A DNA stretch of 64,000 nt from Otatea glauca (lineage: Eukaryota; Streptophyta; Magnoliopsida; Poales; Poaceae): contig CM070723.1 of assembly GCA_036346275.1 (NCBI GenBank), positions 54,390,743 to 54,454,742 of the forward strand, written 5' to 3'. The notes under the pieces were generated by a model. The model was not told the DNA's origin and searched no databases. It saw only the letters and a list, made by a program, of their open reading frames with translations. Position numbers and translations under genes: made by a program. Of the stretch, positions 22,484-33,945 are shown in pieces. Numbering within the stretch: position 1 is the first letter of the stretch; every line of letters begins with the position of its first letter.

Positions 22484-24461
22484 AGGAGGGCATCTGGTTG
22501 GGCCATTCGGGCCAGCACGAGGCACGCCCGGTCCAGTCCGATCCAGGGCCCGACATGGTACTGTTGAGATCGGGCCGTGCTAGGCCTGCCAACCAGGCAC
22601 GATGGGCGGCCCGACACGGCCCGCATAGCACTTCGGGCGGCACACCGACCCGCCGGCACGCGACAGGGCACGCGGCCGGGCAAGGCACACGGTCAAGCAC
22701 GCGGTGGGGGGGAGCACGCGGCCGGCACACGCCGCGCCGGGCCGCCGAGCCACACCGTCGCCTCCTGCCGTGGCCGCACAGAGCTCTCGCCGCCTCGCTC
22801 TAGCCGTGGCCGCGATGAGCCCTTGCCGTCTCGCTCTAGAAGTGGCCGTGTCGAGCCTGCGCGCTGCCGAGCCTGCGAAGCCTCGCTTCCCGCGTGCCGT
22901 GCCACCTCCCCTCCCTCGTCGCCATGCTTGAGGCCGTGCCATCACCCTGGTCCCACACCACGCCCGCCAGGAGACCGAGGGGGCGCCGGGCGAGGAGGCC
23001 GAGGGGTCGGTGGAGGGCGGAGGCAGAGGAGGGGGTGGTGCAGGGGAGAGGCAAGGGCGGCGGGGATGGTGAGGGAGGCCTAGGGCGGCGCGGACTCGGA
23101 GGAGGCCGAGGGAGGAGGCGGGGATGGCGGCGAGGGTGGCACGGGCTCGGAGGAGGCCGAGGGAGATGCAGGCTCGGAGGAGGCGGGGATGGCGACGAGG
23201 GCGATGCGGGCTCGGAGGAGGCCGAGGGAGGCGAGGGCGACACAGGGCGGCGGGGATGGCGAGGGAGGTAGGGGAACCCATGGGTCGCGGGAGGCCGACG
23301 GTTGGCGGGAAACCAGGTGCCCGTGGGGAGGGGAGCAGGGAGGGGCGCGCCGGCGCGGGGAGGGAAGCGGGAAGGGGTGCGTGAACGCATCGCGTGGAAT
23401 GGGGCCTGAGGGGAGGGGCGGATGAACCGAGGCCGACTTGGGAGAAAGAGGGGAAAAAAGGAGAGAGGGCGCCGGCTGGGGGGAAAGGGAAAAAATTGAG
23501 GGAAAGGGAAGGGAAAACATGGAAAGGGGAAATCATGTGAAAAAAGAAAGGAGAAAGAAAAAAAGAGATAAAGTTCAGGTATTATCTTTTTTTCGGCTCT
23601 CTATGTGGCTGTCACATATTTGGAGACAGTGACCTTGACTATTTTGAAAGTAGACAAGTATTGAAATAATGAAGTCTGAGAATAACGGTAAACGTACAAA
23701 ATGGGATCTCCAAAGCTACATGCACTACTATAGAAGTTCGCAAGTAAGAGACATGTCGAACACCTACCTAGCTCTCTCTCATGCTCTCTGGCTCAATCCC
23801 TCTCTCTCTCTCCTCGAGCGAATGAGAGACTGGGAGATTGAGAGAGAGAGACTGATCGAGCGAGAGAGACCAAGAGATTGAGAGAGAGATTGATCGGACG
23901 AGAGAGCGAGCGAGAGAGATTGAGAGAGAGAATGATCACGCGAGAGAGAGCGAACGAGAAAGGTTGAGATGGAGAGACTGATCGGGTGAGAGAGATTGAG
24001 AAAGAGAGAATGATTGGGCAAGAGAGAGCAAGGGAGAGAGATTGAGATAGAGAGACTTATCGGATGAGAGAGACTGAGAGATTAAGAGAGAGAATGATTG
24101 GACGAGAGAGATTGATTGGGTGAGAGAGAGAGCAAGAAAGACTCAGAGATTTAGAGAGAGAATGATTGAGAAAGAGGGAGCGACAGTCAAGAATAAATAA
24201 AATTTAGTTTTTTTTTCTTAATATTTGTGTCCATTGCCTTAGTTTCGTGCGTCTTCGGCTCTTTCTCTCTCATCACAATGGTGTAAATGGGTCGAGCCTG
24301 GGCCGACGGCATGAAGCGCAAATGGGCCATACCTGGGCTCGCCGAAGGCGAGCCGGACTGGCACGGCCTGGCACGATGGGCCGTTGTGGCTCGGTACGGT
24401 TCAGGCACGAAGCACGATGGGCCCGTGCCAGGCCGGCCTCGCACGGCACGACGCCCATCTC
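22484..24461. mobile_element. hAT-like non-autonomous element, copy 1
   Basis: 1,978 bp flanked by a perfect 8-bp duplication TAGAGGTG (22476-22483 and 24462-24469). The terminal regions are rich in GGGCC/CACGGC words in opposite orientation; TIRs are imperfect (AGGAGGGCAT versus GAGATGGGCGT). The interior has a GC-rich block (22600-23480) whose long overlapping ORFs on five frames look like compositional artefacts, and a GA-rich tract (23760-24180). No transposase seen. A related end lies at 54056-54775. Confidence 0.78.
23800..24180. repeat. GAGAGA-rich tract in the hAT-like element
   Basis: Interrupted (GA)n with recurring GAGAGAGATTGAGAGAGAGA and GATTGATCGG-type spacers, about 380 bp. 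A complementary CT tract is in the related element at 54410-54700. Confidence 0.9.
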
Positions 24462-25982
24462 TAGAGGTGCTTGTTCGCCGTCGCCGACGACCATAGGTCG
24501 CCGTGTCATTGTTGCTTGCGTGGCATGACCTAGCAGTGATGCGTGGAAGCTAGGTGGTGCCTCTTCATTGTTGCATGGCCGTTCTGTCGGACATGGTCGC
24601 TTGGTTGGTTGCCGCATCACGCGCCAAATCAGCCGGATGGGTCCTATCGGTCAATTGTGTCGTGCGGTGAACTAAGTTCAAGGAGGCCTCTGGTTGGCCA
24701 TGGGCCGGGTCCATGGTACTGGGCGGCTCAGTGCTAACGCCTTAAATAGAGATTTCCTAGTATAAAAATTATTCAAGAAATTATGATTTTTTCTATTTTC
24801 TTATTTAATAAAATCTTTCATGAGCCATTCTCTTCCATACGAGATCCGATTGAGATGATTCAAATTTCTAAAAAATTTACAAAATTAAGATCTATTTAAT
24901 GATGAATTTTATTTGATTTTTAAAATTTGTTTTCTCTTTGTTTTAGTATTTATTTGGAATTTTCACTCGTGGACTCAAGACCAAGGTCCAGAGCAAGAGT
25001 AAGAACTTTTCTAAGGCAAGTTGCGCTGTATCATGTTAAACCCAGTTTTATAACATTACTATATTGACTTAAATTATTGCATATTATTTTATGTGTACAA
25101 TTGCTTTCAAATAGTTTGGGATCTAGTTAATCTACCCAATTGAATTATGCCCTACCTTGTCATTTGTATGCCATGATTAATTGTCATTCTAGGATGGTTC
25201 ATTACTAGTTGGTTAATATTAGAAATCGACGTGGGTTGGTTAGACCATATTTAGTATTCTTAGCCATGCCACGTATAACTCATGACTTTGGAATATCAAC
25301 TTAATCAAGATTAATAGAATATAGAACATGTTTATGGAATTGGTGTGTCAGGTGTTGTCACACAATGATGTTGAGTTGTGGTGACGAGTTTGTCACGCAA
25401 CGATGTTGACTTGTTGATGGCATGTGGTGCTTGGTAATCAACTGAGTGGTAATAATTTATATTGAGGCAAGTGGCAAAGGACAGTGTGCCAAGGTGGGCC
25501 AGAAGGGAGAGGGTTTGTGGAAGTCTTGTCTCGACCATCATAAAGACTTAACCTCGTAGGCCTTTGAACTTAGTCAAACATGCAACCACAAGTCTGAAAT
25601 AGAACGGACCAAGATAATTAATTTGCAATGTCTTAGCTTTGGTACTATCAGTGGTGGTGTGAGGTCCGACTGAACGATGAAACTCACATGGTGCAAGAGG
25701 GGTCCTGATTGTGGTAACCAGTCACCCTATGATGGTTCTACGTTTTCATTCCGTTGCAATTTGTTAACTGTTCTTAGTTTAGCCCTGTGTGGCATATACA
25801 TGTAAGTTGACCATAAGGCCAGTCAATAGGTTAATATTTAATACATGAAGTCTTTCATTAAGTTTTCATTGTGCATGATTGTGATATTCATCTATGTTGA
25901 GTTTGTGTGCACTAGTGTGATCCTGGACTAGTGCAATATACACAGAGGGTCCGGGTTTGAATATTCGGATCCTGACAGAGGT

Positions 25983-26852
25983 TACAGGCAGCACAACATG
26001 TGCTTTCTGGATAGAGGAAAAACCTCAAATCCTTCTGAGTGCAGTGGCGTCGAAGTGGAAGCATCTTCTAGGAGCATCCATGCGGACACTCATGCAGATG
26101 AATTTGAGGCTAATGAAGGCATAGGGCAGTGGTGGGCCACTCGCATTGACTGCCACAAGCACTTGCATGCCCTAGCGGATGCAGCAACGTCTGATGACGA
26201 CGAGATGTTGACACATATAGCACCGGGATGAAGATGCAACTGGTGCTGCTCCCATGGGTGGCATCATGTCCATCGATGTGGAGTACGTATCCTCTCGGCT
26301 GGATGATATGGTGATGTCTTCTCTTGTGTTGCCAGACAAAGCTAACTATAATTGGGCCTTCAATCAGGATACTCCGTTAGTAGGGTAACGCTTCCCTACG
26401 AAGAGTGACATCCAACAAGCCATTGCAAGATATGCGGTTAACATCAGCAGCATATATCGGGTTTACAGGTCCAACCAGGAGACGTACATCATAAAGTGCA
26501 TGGATTCTGAGTGTCTCGGCAAGATCTGTGTGCAAAAATTCAAGGGCATGTGTACAGGCTTCAGGATAACTATCATGACAGATCACACTTGTGAGATTGC
26601 TGAGTCACTACACAAGCATAGAAATGTGATCTCCTCATATGTGACTAGCCTGATTAGTCACTTGGTTATGGCGGACATAATGGTTTCGTCGAAGCTTCTG
26701 ATGGCGGATGTGGTTAGCATGTTGGAATATCCTGTTAGCTACGGCAAGGTGTGACAAACCAAGAAGAAAGTGATGGAGATGATGTATAGCACATATGAGG
26801 AGGCATGCAACCTTGTTCCATGAATGCTTCACCCCAGATTGCTGAAGCAAAT
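25983..26852 (+). pseudogene. MULE transposase N-terminal region, part 2 (MuDR DNA-binding-like)
   Basis: The plus strand reads FLDRGKTSNPSECSGVEVEA and an acidic stretch, then after stops FPTKSDIQQAIARYAVNISS, YRSNQETYIIKCMDSECLGK, KFKGMCTGFRITIMTDHTCE and MVSSKLLMADVVSMLEYPVS. This is the MuDR N-terminal layout (F..K.d...A...YA, then C..C and H.C). It is cut at 26853 by the second solo LTR. Confidence 0.82.
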
Positions 26853-27905
26853 TGAAAGACCATGTGGAGGTCTACCTATGTTGGTGATGAGTATTTGACT
26901 GTATTTGAGTTAGAAATATGATTTATTTTTAGCAACTAGATAATTATTGTATATCATTTTGGACATTGCTATGCGATGGGTTTCCTTATTTTTGATTGTT
27001 GCAGGACGACGGTGACAGGTCATGGTGAGGCGGAGGATGACTGGGACTAGGTGAGATGTGCCGGAGGTCTAGACGGTCGGGGATCACCGGAAGATTACCG
27101 GAGACGAAGTCGTTGCGAGCCTAAAAGACAAGAGAATGACTGAGATGCTAGCTTGGAGCTGCTCAGATCAAGGAGAACCGTTGGATTGCGGTTTAGAGGA
27201 TAGAGTAGTGGCCAAGTTAGCTTGAATTAATCTCAACCCTTGATGAGGTTTCTTGAGGGCTCATCCAGGGTGGAGGATGACTCAATCTCAACCCTTGATG
27301 AGGTTACTTGAGGGCCAAGTTGAACTCATCCAAGGGTGGAGAATGATTCAAGAGTAGTATAAATAGAGGGGGAGGGGTAGCTCTCCCCTCTTGAAGGTTT
27401 TGTGTGGTCCTTTGAGTTTTACCCACCTTGTTGTGAGGTTTTGTAAACCTTCCTCCAAAGAAATAAATTTTCACTTCCTTACTTTTATGAATTTAATTTC
27501 AATATTTACACTATGTCTTAAATTCAGCATTTAAATTCCGCAATTTACATTCCCGCAAGTTGGATTTGCCTCTCCTCCTTCTACTTACTTTTAAATTCGC
27601 AATTTAATTTCTTGAATTTACATTCTCACAAGTTGGATTTGACTCCCCTCCTTCTACTTGCTTGTACTTCTTGTGCCGAGGATGTATGATTGATGGATGG
27701 ATTTTCTTTAGATCATATCCTCATCATCTAGGCAATCCTTTGCAAGAACTCGATCTCTTTGCTCAATGTTTGAGAAATTTTTGTAGATCGCGTTTGAGGT
27801 TTTTGTTTCTTGTGTTCTTTAAAGTGAGATTTTGGCTGGATCTTTTGAGTGAGAGAAAAATTTAATTGTGATCATTCACCCCCTGATCGCTATTTCGGTC
27901 CTTCA
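26853..27905 (+). mobile_element. Solo LTR (Ty1-copia-like) in the MULE
   Basis: 1,053 bp with terminal inverted repeats TGAAAGACC..GGTCCTTCA. It splits MULE sequence that is continuous in copy 2. Flanks CAAAT and ATAAT are only a partial 5-bp match. A TATA-like GTATAAATAGAGGGGG near 27357 and the terminal ATTCACCCCCTGATCGC give the plus orientation. 27230-27350 is an internal tandem duplication of about 60 bp. Confidence 0.75.
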
Positions 27906-28180
27906 ATAATATTGGGACATACAACGACAATATGGACAGACCGCACCCCACGAAGGGCCAAATTGTTTCATCCTCGACCGTGTGTTTTGGGCATTCGGAC
28001 CTGCCATAGAGGGCTTCAAGAATTGTTGTCTTGTGTTGACTATGGATGGCACTTTCATATTTGATAAGTACAAGGGCACCATAATGATGGCGGTCGCCGC
28101 AGACGCAAACGACTAGTTACTCCCAATTTCTTATGTAATGGTAGAAAGTGAGAATACGGAGAGCTGGTTGTAGTTCTTAA
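27906..28180 (+). pseudogene. MULE transposase core, 5' part
   Basis: The plus strand encodes, with stops and frame changes, FWAFGPAIEGFK-, LTMDGTFIFDKYKGTIM- and VMVESENTESWL-like sequence, the start of the MULE DDE transposase domain (catalytic Asp in the TMDGTF region). The rest of the domain does not follow on this strand. Confidence 0.8.
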
Positions 28181-28639
28181 CAAATGTGATTATTATTATT
28201 TTGAAGTTTGAACTAACAGTGTCAAGTGTGAACTGCTAAATCTAATTAGACAGGAGAAAAAGAGTTTCATGTACAGATAAAGGGATGGAAATAGAACACA
28301 ACCAAAGAAAACTGAAATAAATCAAAACCAGGATATGAAATCAGTGTGTTGGCATGTTGGCAGCTGCTTCACACATAGCTGAGTTTCACCTCATATTATC
28401 TTGGCCAGAGTTTGGGTATCCATGCAGCAATTTAGCTGTCTCTAATCACTGTCATCACATGGCACAGCCGTCCTAAATCCTAATCAGAGGTCTAGTAGAA
28501 ACGTTGTGCTTCTGTTCCTTTATCCTATGGTAATAACAGGGACATGCTCTTAGGAGGTCCTGACTTGCTCTTCCTCTACACAGTAATTTAAGCAAGTGAA
28601 CATAAATGATTAGGAGGTCTAGAGCCTACAGAGACTAGT
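28181..28639. other. Promoter-side flank of the D-type NLR relic, copy 1
   Basis: 28300-28640 matches 59260-59630 upstream of the NLR relic at 59628 (shared CATAGCTGAGTTTCACCTCA and ATTATCTTGGCCAGAGTTTG). No ORF. Confidence 0.7.
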
Positions 28640-28805
28640 ACGGGATGTTGCTCCGCGTTTTCGTGACCGTTAAGGAGGCTGAGGGGAGGTGCATCACAAA
28701 CCTAGCTTATAATTTGAAACAGATGCATCATAGTGTAGAAAACATAGCTACTGATCTTAACTAGTTTGTTGTTTTCCTGAGGAGCTCCCTCCAATTTGTC
28801 GTCAA
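28640..28805 (+). pseudogene. NLR-like D-type fragment J
   Basis: The plus strand matches the start of the gene at 59628 (MLLRVFVTVKEAEGRCITNL) with an internal deletion, then resumes at the equivalent of 59880-59960 (QMHHSVENIATDLN-stop). It ends abruptly where the 3' flank of gene A begins. Confidence 0.82.
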
Positions 28806-29209
28806 CCATATCGCAATGACAGAACACACATATCTGGTCGTGAGTTCACCTGCAAATGCAGCAAGAAGCATCTCCATTTGGGAGCCTCTCCTTTATGGCG
28901 AAGATGGTGTGATAAATTCAGATTCGAAGAACACACGACCATGTAATATTTAAGCCTTTTTGCCTTCTGGTACTTAATGGAGTGTTGGCTAAATGACTTG
29001 CACAGTTGAACTGAACAAACGAATACAAAACTATATATTGACAAGCACTTATAATTAATATAGCTCACGAAAATTTGTCTCAACGTGCTAGTCAACACAT
29101 GGAGTTTACATATAAGAAAATAGTAGTACAGCTGTTCAACTGTGATCTAACACCCTCTCAAAGAAAGAAAAACCTGTGATCTGACATATGATCCAATATA
29201 GCGACAAAA
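28806..29209 (-). other. 3' flank of NLR-like gene A
   Basis: The minus-strand 3' flank is shared with genes B (36205-36588) and C (47200-47587), including AGAAGCATCTCCATTTGGGA on the plus strand. It is probably 3' untranslated region. Confidence 0.6.
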
Positions 29210-30670
29210 TTAACCAAGTGCAACTCTGTTATTCACAGAGCGCTTCCTCTTAACGACTGTACTACTCTGTAGCTCCCGAATCTCACAAGTATAGATATAG
29301 TTATGGTATGGCGGTATCTTAGACTTCCATGTGAGGACTTCAAATTTTCCATGAGGCTTAACGCTTCCATACATCACATCTTGGAGTGTTATCTTGGGAA
29401 TATCCACTTGAGAAGAGCATGTTTGATACTGATCACAAATCAATAAATCTTCGGTAGGTCTACCCATTCTTCGAAGATAAGTCGGTTTATTGTCCTTCAA
29501 AAGATCCCATGGATGTTCACCAAATTTAGAGAGATATTTCTGTATGTAGGCTCTCAAAAATGACAGGAACTTGCACCAATAGTGGATGTTAAAGTTTTCT
29601 CTCAACAAGCAAGCAGTAATGTTTGCACTAATGAGACTTCCATGCAGCGCGGCTATCTCCATGGCCAAATATGCAAATCTTGGGTTCATCTCAGGATCTG
29701 TGCTTCCGAACGTAATCACCTTGAAGAAATACCAAAACGCTTCATGAGACAGATATTTAAGTGCTAGAGCCTGCGTTGTTCCAAACTTTCTGATTTTGTC
29801 TGATCGGCTTGTGATTATGATTTTACTATCACTTGCTGTGCACTGTTTAGAAGCAGAACACAACCTTTTCCATGCACCTTCACTGAGATCCCCAACTACC
29901 TCAACAACAACTAGCAATCTCCCGTCTTCGTTTGAGGAACAATTTTGATATTTCATACCAATCATTTCATCTCTAAAATCATTGTCGCTCAAGAAGACAA
30001 TATGTGAAAAATAATCACGGACTCTTACATCATTGCAGACATGGGCGACAAGGGTGCTCTTCCCCACTTTCCCTGGACCGACAATAGGTAGCACATCAGG
30101 ATTGTCAACACTACGGGGTTCTGCGTGCAGCAGGAAGTTGATGACCAGTTCCATTTCCATCTGGCGGCCAAACATGCACTTATCCAACAAGAGATGCATA
30201 CTATAAGGCTGGCGGCACAAATGAGGGTAGCTTTTCAAGAACACGACTAACTCACTCACATCATGAAGCATGGTGTTCAAACAGTCGAGCGCCTTTTGCA
30301 ATTCTTCTAAAGTCGGTGCACTGCTACTGGAGAGACGGAGACGTTTTGCATAATGAAATTTACACTTATATGAAGGGTGACTCACCGCCTGATCTTTATC
30401 CTCCCCTTCTTGGTGAGTAGGGTATCTGAAGGTGTCAAGTACGTAGTAGCCTCGGTACATCGCATCTCTCAGCATGCTCAGTTGCTGGAGAATCCCATGG
30501 TTTGTGATGTGACGCCCCGCGGCCTCCTCGATGATGACCTGCGCCCGGAGTAGAATCCTTTGTAGTCTATCCTCCACGGCCAGCGCCGGCTGCTTGGAGT
30601 ATTTATTGATGAAGAAACTGATGGATCTATTGGCGAGTTCACCCATGGCCGCAGAAAGGAATATCTCCAT
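29210..30670 (-). CDS. NLR-like protein without LRR, gene A
   Basis: Intronless ORF of 486 codons from the ATG at 30668-30670 (MEIFLSAAMGELANRS); an in-frame upstream ATG at 30712 would add 14 residues not conserved in B. Residues 1-170 form an Rx-N/CC-like helical region. NB-ARC follows: P-loop GPGKVGKST (198-206), kinase-2 position LLVVVEVVGDL (252-262) where the usual LDDVW is absent, RNBS-B SKIIITSRSDKI (282-293) and RNBS-C-like FWYFFKVITFGSTDPE (312-327). GLPL and MHD motifs are not recognisable and there is no LRR. Residues about 385-486 are a conserved family-specific segment (DIPKITLQDVMYGSVKPHG, WKSKIPPYHNYIYTCEIREL) ending in a basic patch KRKRSVNNR. The family resembles NB-ARC resistance-gene relatives; the degenerate Walker B argues against a normal ATPase switch. 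No stop or frameshift. Confidence 0.85.
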   Translation of the reverse strand: MEIFLSAAMGELANRSISFFINKYSKQPALAVEDRLQRILLRAQVIIEEAAGRHITNHGILQQLSMLRDAMYRGYYVLDTFRYPTHQEGEDKDQAVSHPSYKCKFHYAKRLRLSSSSAPTLEELQKALDCLNTMLHDVSELVVFLKSYPHLCRQPYSMHLLLDKCMFGRQMEMELVINFLLHAEPRSVDNPDVLPIVGPGKVGKSTLVAHVCNDVRVRDYFSHIVFLSDNDFRDEMIGMKYQNCSSNEDGRLLVVVEVVGDLSEGAWKRLCSASKQCTASDSKIIITSRSDKIRKFGTTQALALKYLSHEAFWYFFKVITFGSTDPEMNPRFAYLAMEIAALHGSLISANITACLLRENFNIHYWCKFLSFLRAYIQKYLSKFGEHPWDLLKDNKPTYLRRMGRPTEDLLICDQYQTCSSQVDIPKITLQDVMYGSVKPHGKFEVLTWKSKIPPYHNYIYTCEIRELQSSTVVKRKRSVNNRVALG

Positions 30671-30835
30671 TTGCGGGACTCTGTCCTCAATGATTGTGCA
30701 ACCGGTGGACAAGAGAATGAATAGTGAGTCGAGGACTGTGATCTCTGAAACCCAATTTATGCTCTGCTTCTAGTCATTGCTGGTTAGGAAAGTCAAGCCT
30801 CATGGTCAAAACTCAGAGATCAAGTGACGAACAAG

Positions 30836-30871
<36 letters not shown>

Positions 30872-31150
30872 ATTAACATAGAAAATGCCCCCGTCTGTTT
30901 GCTGTGAGCGCCGAAAAATCAATCCATTCCAAGCACATGTTCTCTGACATTTGGGCTTCCTCTCTCCTGTACCTGCTGGCCACTGTTACTTCCTGAGTTT
31001 TTCTTTCTTTCTTTGTTACATATATTTGACTGATTAGCAAAAGGTACAACTCTTGACTCTTGGGTCTTTGCTTACTGAACCATCAACGTCTGTTTATCTG
31101 CCGAATTTGCCGTGCAAGCTACTCTGCTATTACTTCCTTTAATTCGACGA
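30671..31150 (-). promoter_or_regulatory. Shared upstream region of gene A
   Basis: This region upstream of gene A (to the right, minus strand) is closely similar to the regions upstream of B (38059-38434) and C (49061-49530), so the duplication units include the promoter. No clear TATA box was identified. A (GA)n microsatellite interrupts it at 30838-30868 in copy A only. Confidence 0.5.
30838..30868. repeat. (GA)n microsatellite
   Basis: About 14 GA units followed by a G-run, upstream of gene A; absent at the matching place in B and C. Confidence 0.95.
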
Positions 31151-31880
31151 TGACCTGTGTTCACTGTAGAATTCCACCGCAGCCTTCCTGGAATACGGAG
31201 GCGATGTCTAGGCCCGCACGTGGTGAGGAAACCGACGACGACGATCCAGCCGACCTGTGCTTATGGCATGGCGACAGCAGTGGTTCCGGTGGGACGCGCG
31301 CACGGCGGGCTGACCGCGTCCCACACACGGCGGCAATAGCGACGACATCCCGGGCTCAGCCGGCTCAGCGGATGGATGATGGTGAGACCGTCAGCAACAT
31401 CCCATGCTCACGACACAGCATCCTGTTTGCTCTTATGGCACGATGGAAACGCCTTTGGCGAGCAACGCCATGGCGCGGTCTCGATGGTGTTTCGGTGTCC
31501 TCGCCACGTCATGGCACACGACGTGTCCTGTCAGCCAGCTAGCAACTATGCACAAGACACGATACAACATCGGTCATGCTACCGCGTGATCCGACGGCTG
31601 GTGCATTGATTTGGCGGCGTCACGACGCTGTCCGTTGTCTAAATCTTTTCGGTGGCCATGCCAAGACACGACACAAAATGCTGATCACGTGAAGGTATGA
31701 ATCAACATTTGAAGAACCTGATGCATGCAAAGGCTCGAAACAACACTGATGGTGCCAAGTGCGAAATGATGGCCGGGTTTTGGTCGATGCTAATCCCACC
31801 CAAGGTGAGACATCCACCAGATTAGGAGAATAGAAAATTAGAGAGAGGCCAAATAAATTCGGCAACTGAATTTACTAAGA
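31151..31880. other. Unassigned GC-rich stretch
   Basis: The first part still matches the flank of gene C (to about 31160). 31190-31620 is GC-rich with three overlapping plus-strand ORFs of 60-160 codons that show no domain. No supported gene. Confidence 0.35.
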
Positions 31881-33776
31881 AAGATCAAGCAACAATCTTG
31901 GAAGCATAAACGATATTCGCTCGGGAGCACTCTCGTACTAATAACATGTTATGTATCAAGGTTGTTGTTGATCAATCAATATCGTAAAAACATGAGATTA
32001 GAACATAGATATAAAATGTAGATCCTCATCTCTCTCCTTTCTATTAATATTTTCTAGTGTGTGTACAATGTGCTCCATGCCCCAACTTATTGTCAAAACT
32101 CCCCATTCTGACTTGGAATACCTTAAGGTCTCATGTGCATTCTGTACTAATCACATGATTAGTGGCTAGTACATACATTCACAACATTATCACCATATCT
32201 ATACATAATATCACAATTACATAAATCAACAGTATATTGTTCTTACATAGGGGCCTCGAAGGCCAAAGAGGGTGCAACGGAAAAACAACAAGAATCCAGC
32301 AGTATGCATTAAGCCCAAAATATTCCACAAGCAACTGATAAGGATTAAGTCCTAAAAAAGCTCGTCACTGGGATCCCTGTAACCTGCGGTAAAGTAGGAG
32401 TTGTTAGGGACTTTGATTTCTTTGCCTACTGAATGTCTACAAGTAAGGGTGAGTATTCTCGTACTTCGCAAGACTTATAGTGTCACAAATATACAGTAAT
32501 ATGAATGGTTTGTCAAAGGATAGACTCTATGCGTACAAACACAGGGTAAGACTATGGGCTTGTTTGGGGGAGCTGTGGCTAGGCTGAAAAGCTGCTTTTG
32601 GCATACTGGGTTGTAAAGCAGTTATAGATGGCAGCTGTGGTTTTTCATGTTATTCCATTTGGCAAACTGGCTGCAGCAGCTGTAGCTTTTAAGGGGTAAC
32701 CGAGCGGGAAGGCAGCAACCTAGCGAAGAACAGAGGCGGCCGAGCGGGGAGGTGATGTGGAGGCAACAAGGAGGGACGGCGGAGGTCAGGGAGGTGGAGC
32801 GAGCGATGTGGGAGGTGTCAAGCGAAGCCACAACTAAAAAGCTCCTTCCTAGTGGTTGCAGTTTTTGGGGTGCTTTTGTTGTGGCTTACTTTTCTAGCTG
32901 CTTTATAGCCATACTGTTTGGGGGGTTTTTGGTCTAAAGCTGAAGCACAGCTCTCCCAAACAGCCCCTATGTCGAAGAATAGTTTTTCTATCAGGTTCTT
33001 TTGCATAAAGCGAAATTTATTCGATAATAATAGAAAAAGGTTGCAAATGAATTTGTAAAGAATAGTTGGCATGTAAGTAAATAACAAGTATATAATAATA
33101 ATAAAAGTAACTTACAATCATCCTCGATTGTGATTAATAATCCATTTCCTATCATCCTGGTATAACATCTGAAATACTTCCCACTATTTTTTAATTTAAA
33201 CCCTTTTATAAAAACACAAAATTCTAACTAGTGTCAAAGCACCAAAGCCGCCCTTGACCGTGGGTGCGGCTTTTCGAAAAGATTTAACTCTGCAGAGGTG
33301 TACAACTTTACTCACAAGACATAACTAACTCCTTTTGTCACTATTCTTTACACTTCCTTTGATACATGGACGAAAGATCATGACAGGAGCCGTTACATCA
33401 CCTAGACCTAATTTTGCACTAGCCCGATGATGTTGATTCTTACTATAGTGACAGAAATCTAGACCTGTACACACGGTACTAACGACAGTTTATGCCCTGT
33501 CGCGTCTTTTCCTCCATAGCAAGGCATACATCGTTGTATTGATATGTATTTTCTCCACACCTTTGTGTGGACACCTATAGGAGCAAACCTACCTGGAATA
33601 TACGTACTAGTCCAGCCTTCTAATGTGCAAAGCTAGACTCAAGTAACTTAATAAGCTAAGGTTGCCCTATAATAGCACTTGTAGTTGTATGGATGTTTTG
33701 GAGTATAGTAACACTACATTTGGTCTTTAATCCAACCTAGGCTAAATCCCCTTATACTACGTGCAAATCTATGTAC
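31881..33776 (-). mobile_element. Decayed LTR-retrotransposon sequence (gypsy-LTR-like)
   Basis: Mixed-composition noncoding sequence. On the minus strand it reads like a large grass gypsy LTR (for example GTAAAGTTGTACACCTCTGC near 33295-33315). I cannot define its ends. The MITE at 32556-32967 sits inside it. Recognition is from memory of such LTRs and is weak. Confidence 0.4.
32556..32967. mobile_element. Tourist-like MITE, copy 2
   Basis: About 412 bp, alignable along its length with 4719-5132. TIRs: left GGGCTTGTTTGGGGGAGCTG; right, reverse-complemented, GGGGCTGTTTGGGAGAGCTG. TAT lies on each side (32553-32555 and 32968-32970). No coding capacity. Confidence 0.82.
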
Positions 33777-33784
33777 TTCATAGA

Positions 33785-33937
33785 TAGGGCGGAGCAGCCT
33801 AGACCCAAACCTCGGGGTGGGCTAGCTGTTCTTGGGCCGATTTGTGATCTTAGTAATTTTCAAGATATTTTTCTTGGGCTTTCCATTCCAGACCTCGGGT
33901 CATGGCCTGGATAGCCTGAGGTCTAGCTCCACCCCTA
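33785..33937. mobile_element. 153-bp hAT-type MITE
   Basis: A perfect 8-bp duplication TTCATAGA (33777-33784 and 33938-33945) encloses 153 bp with imperfect TIRs TAGGGCGGAGC and TAGGGGTGGAGC. It lies at the broken edge of NLR-like fragment F. Confidence 0.85.
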
Positions 33938-33945
33938 TTCATAGA

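Larger units (their letters stand above)
21504..25977. mobile_element. Solo LTR (Ty3-gypsy-like), itself holding a hAT-like element
   Basis: Begins TGTAACATCCCAG and ends ATCCTGACA. Flanked by AAGGT (21499-21503) and GAGGT (25978-25982), a 5-bp duplication with one change. Removing the segment restores the MULE reading frame. No gag-pol, primer-binding site or second LTR is seen, so after subtracting the 1,978-bp hAT insertion and its duplicated 8 bp it is best read as a solo LTR of about 2.5 kb. Its size and TGTAACATCCC start fit large grass gypsy LTRs; this class assignment is inference. Confidence 0.72.
20745..28180. mobile_element. Rearranged MULE (Mutator-like), copy 1, with nested insertions
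   Basis: Pieces of one MuDR-type transposase gene lie in both orientations. 20745-20960 is a minus-strand C-half fragment (reads as NLAVNLHRRF-type sequence). 21185-21503, 25978-26852 and 27906-28175 are plus-strand N-terminal pieces. The plus pieces are separated by a solo LTR (21504-25977) and a second solo LTR (26853-27905) and align in order with the uninterrupted copy 2 at 57790-59275. Both copies share the same head-to-head inversion. Stops are frequent; the element is dead. Confidence 0.82.

Noticed and set aside
22580..23536. 318-codon minus ORF and several overlapping long ORFs on both strands
   Set aside because: All lie in the GC-rich core of the hAT-like element, overlap in five frames and read as Pro/Arg/Ser/Gly runs; composition explains them.
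23779..24021. Ser/Leu-rich ORF
   Set aside because: Translation of the GA/CT tract.
30478..30773. Short ORFs over the start of NLR-like gene A
   Set aside because: Other-frame shadows of gene A.
31060..31542. 160-codon plus ORF
   Set aside because: The first part is flank of gene A in antisense, the rest GC-rich without a domain.
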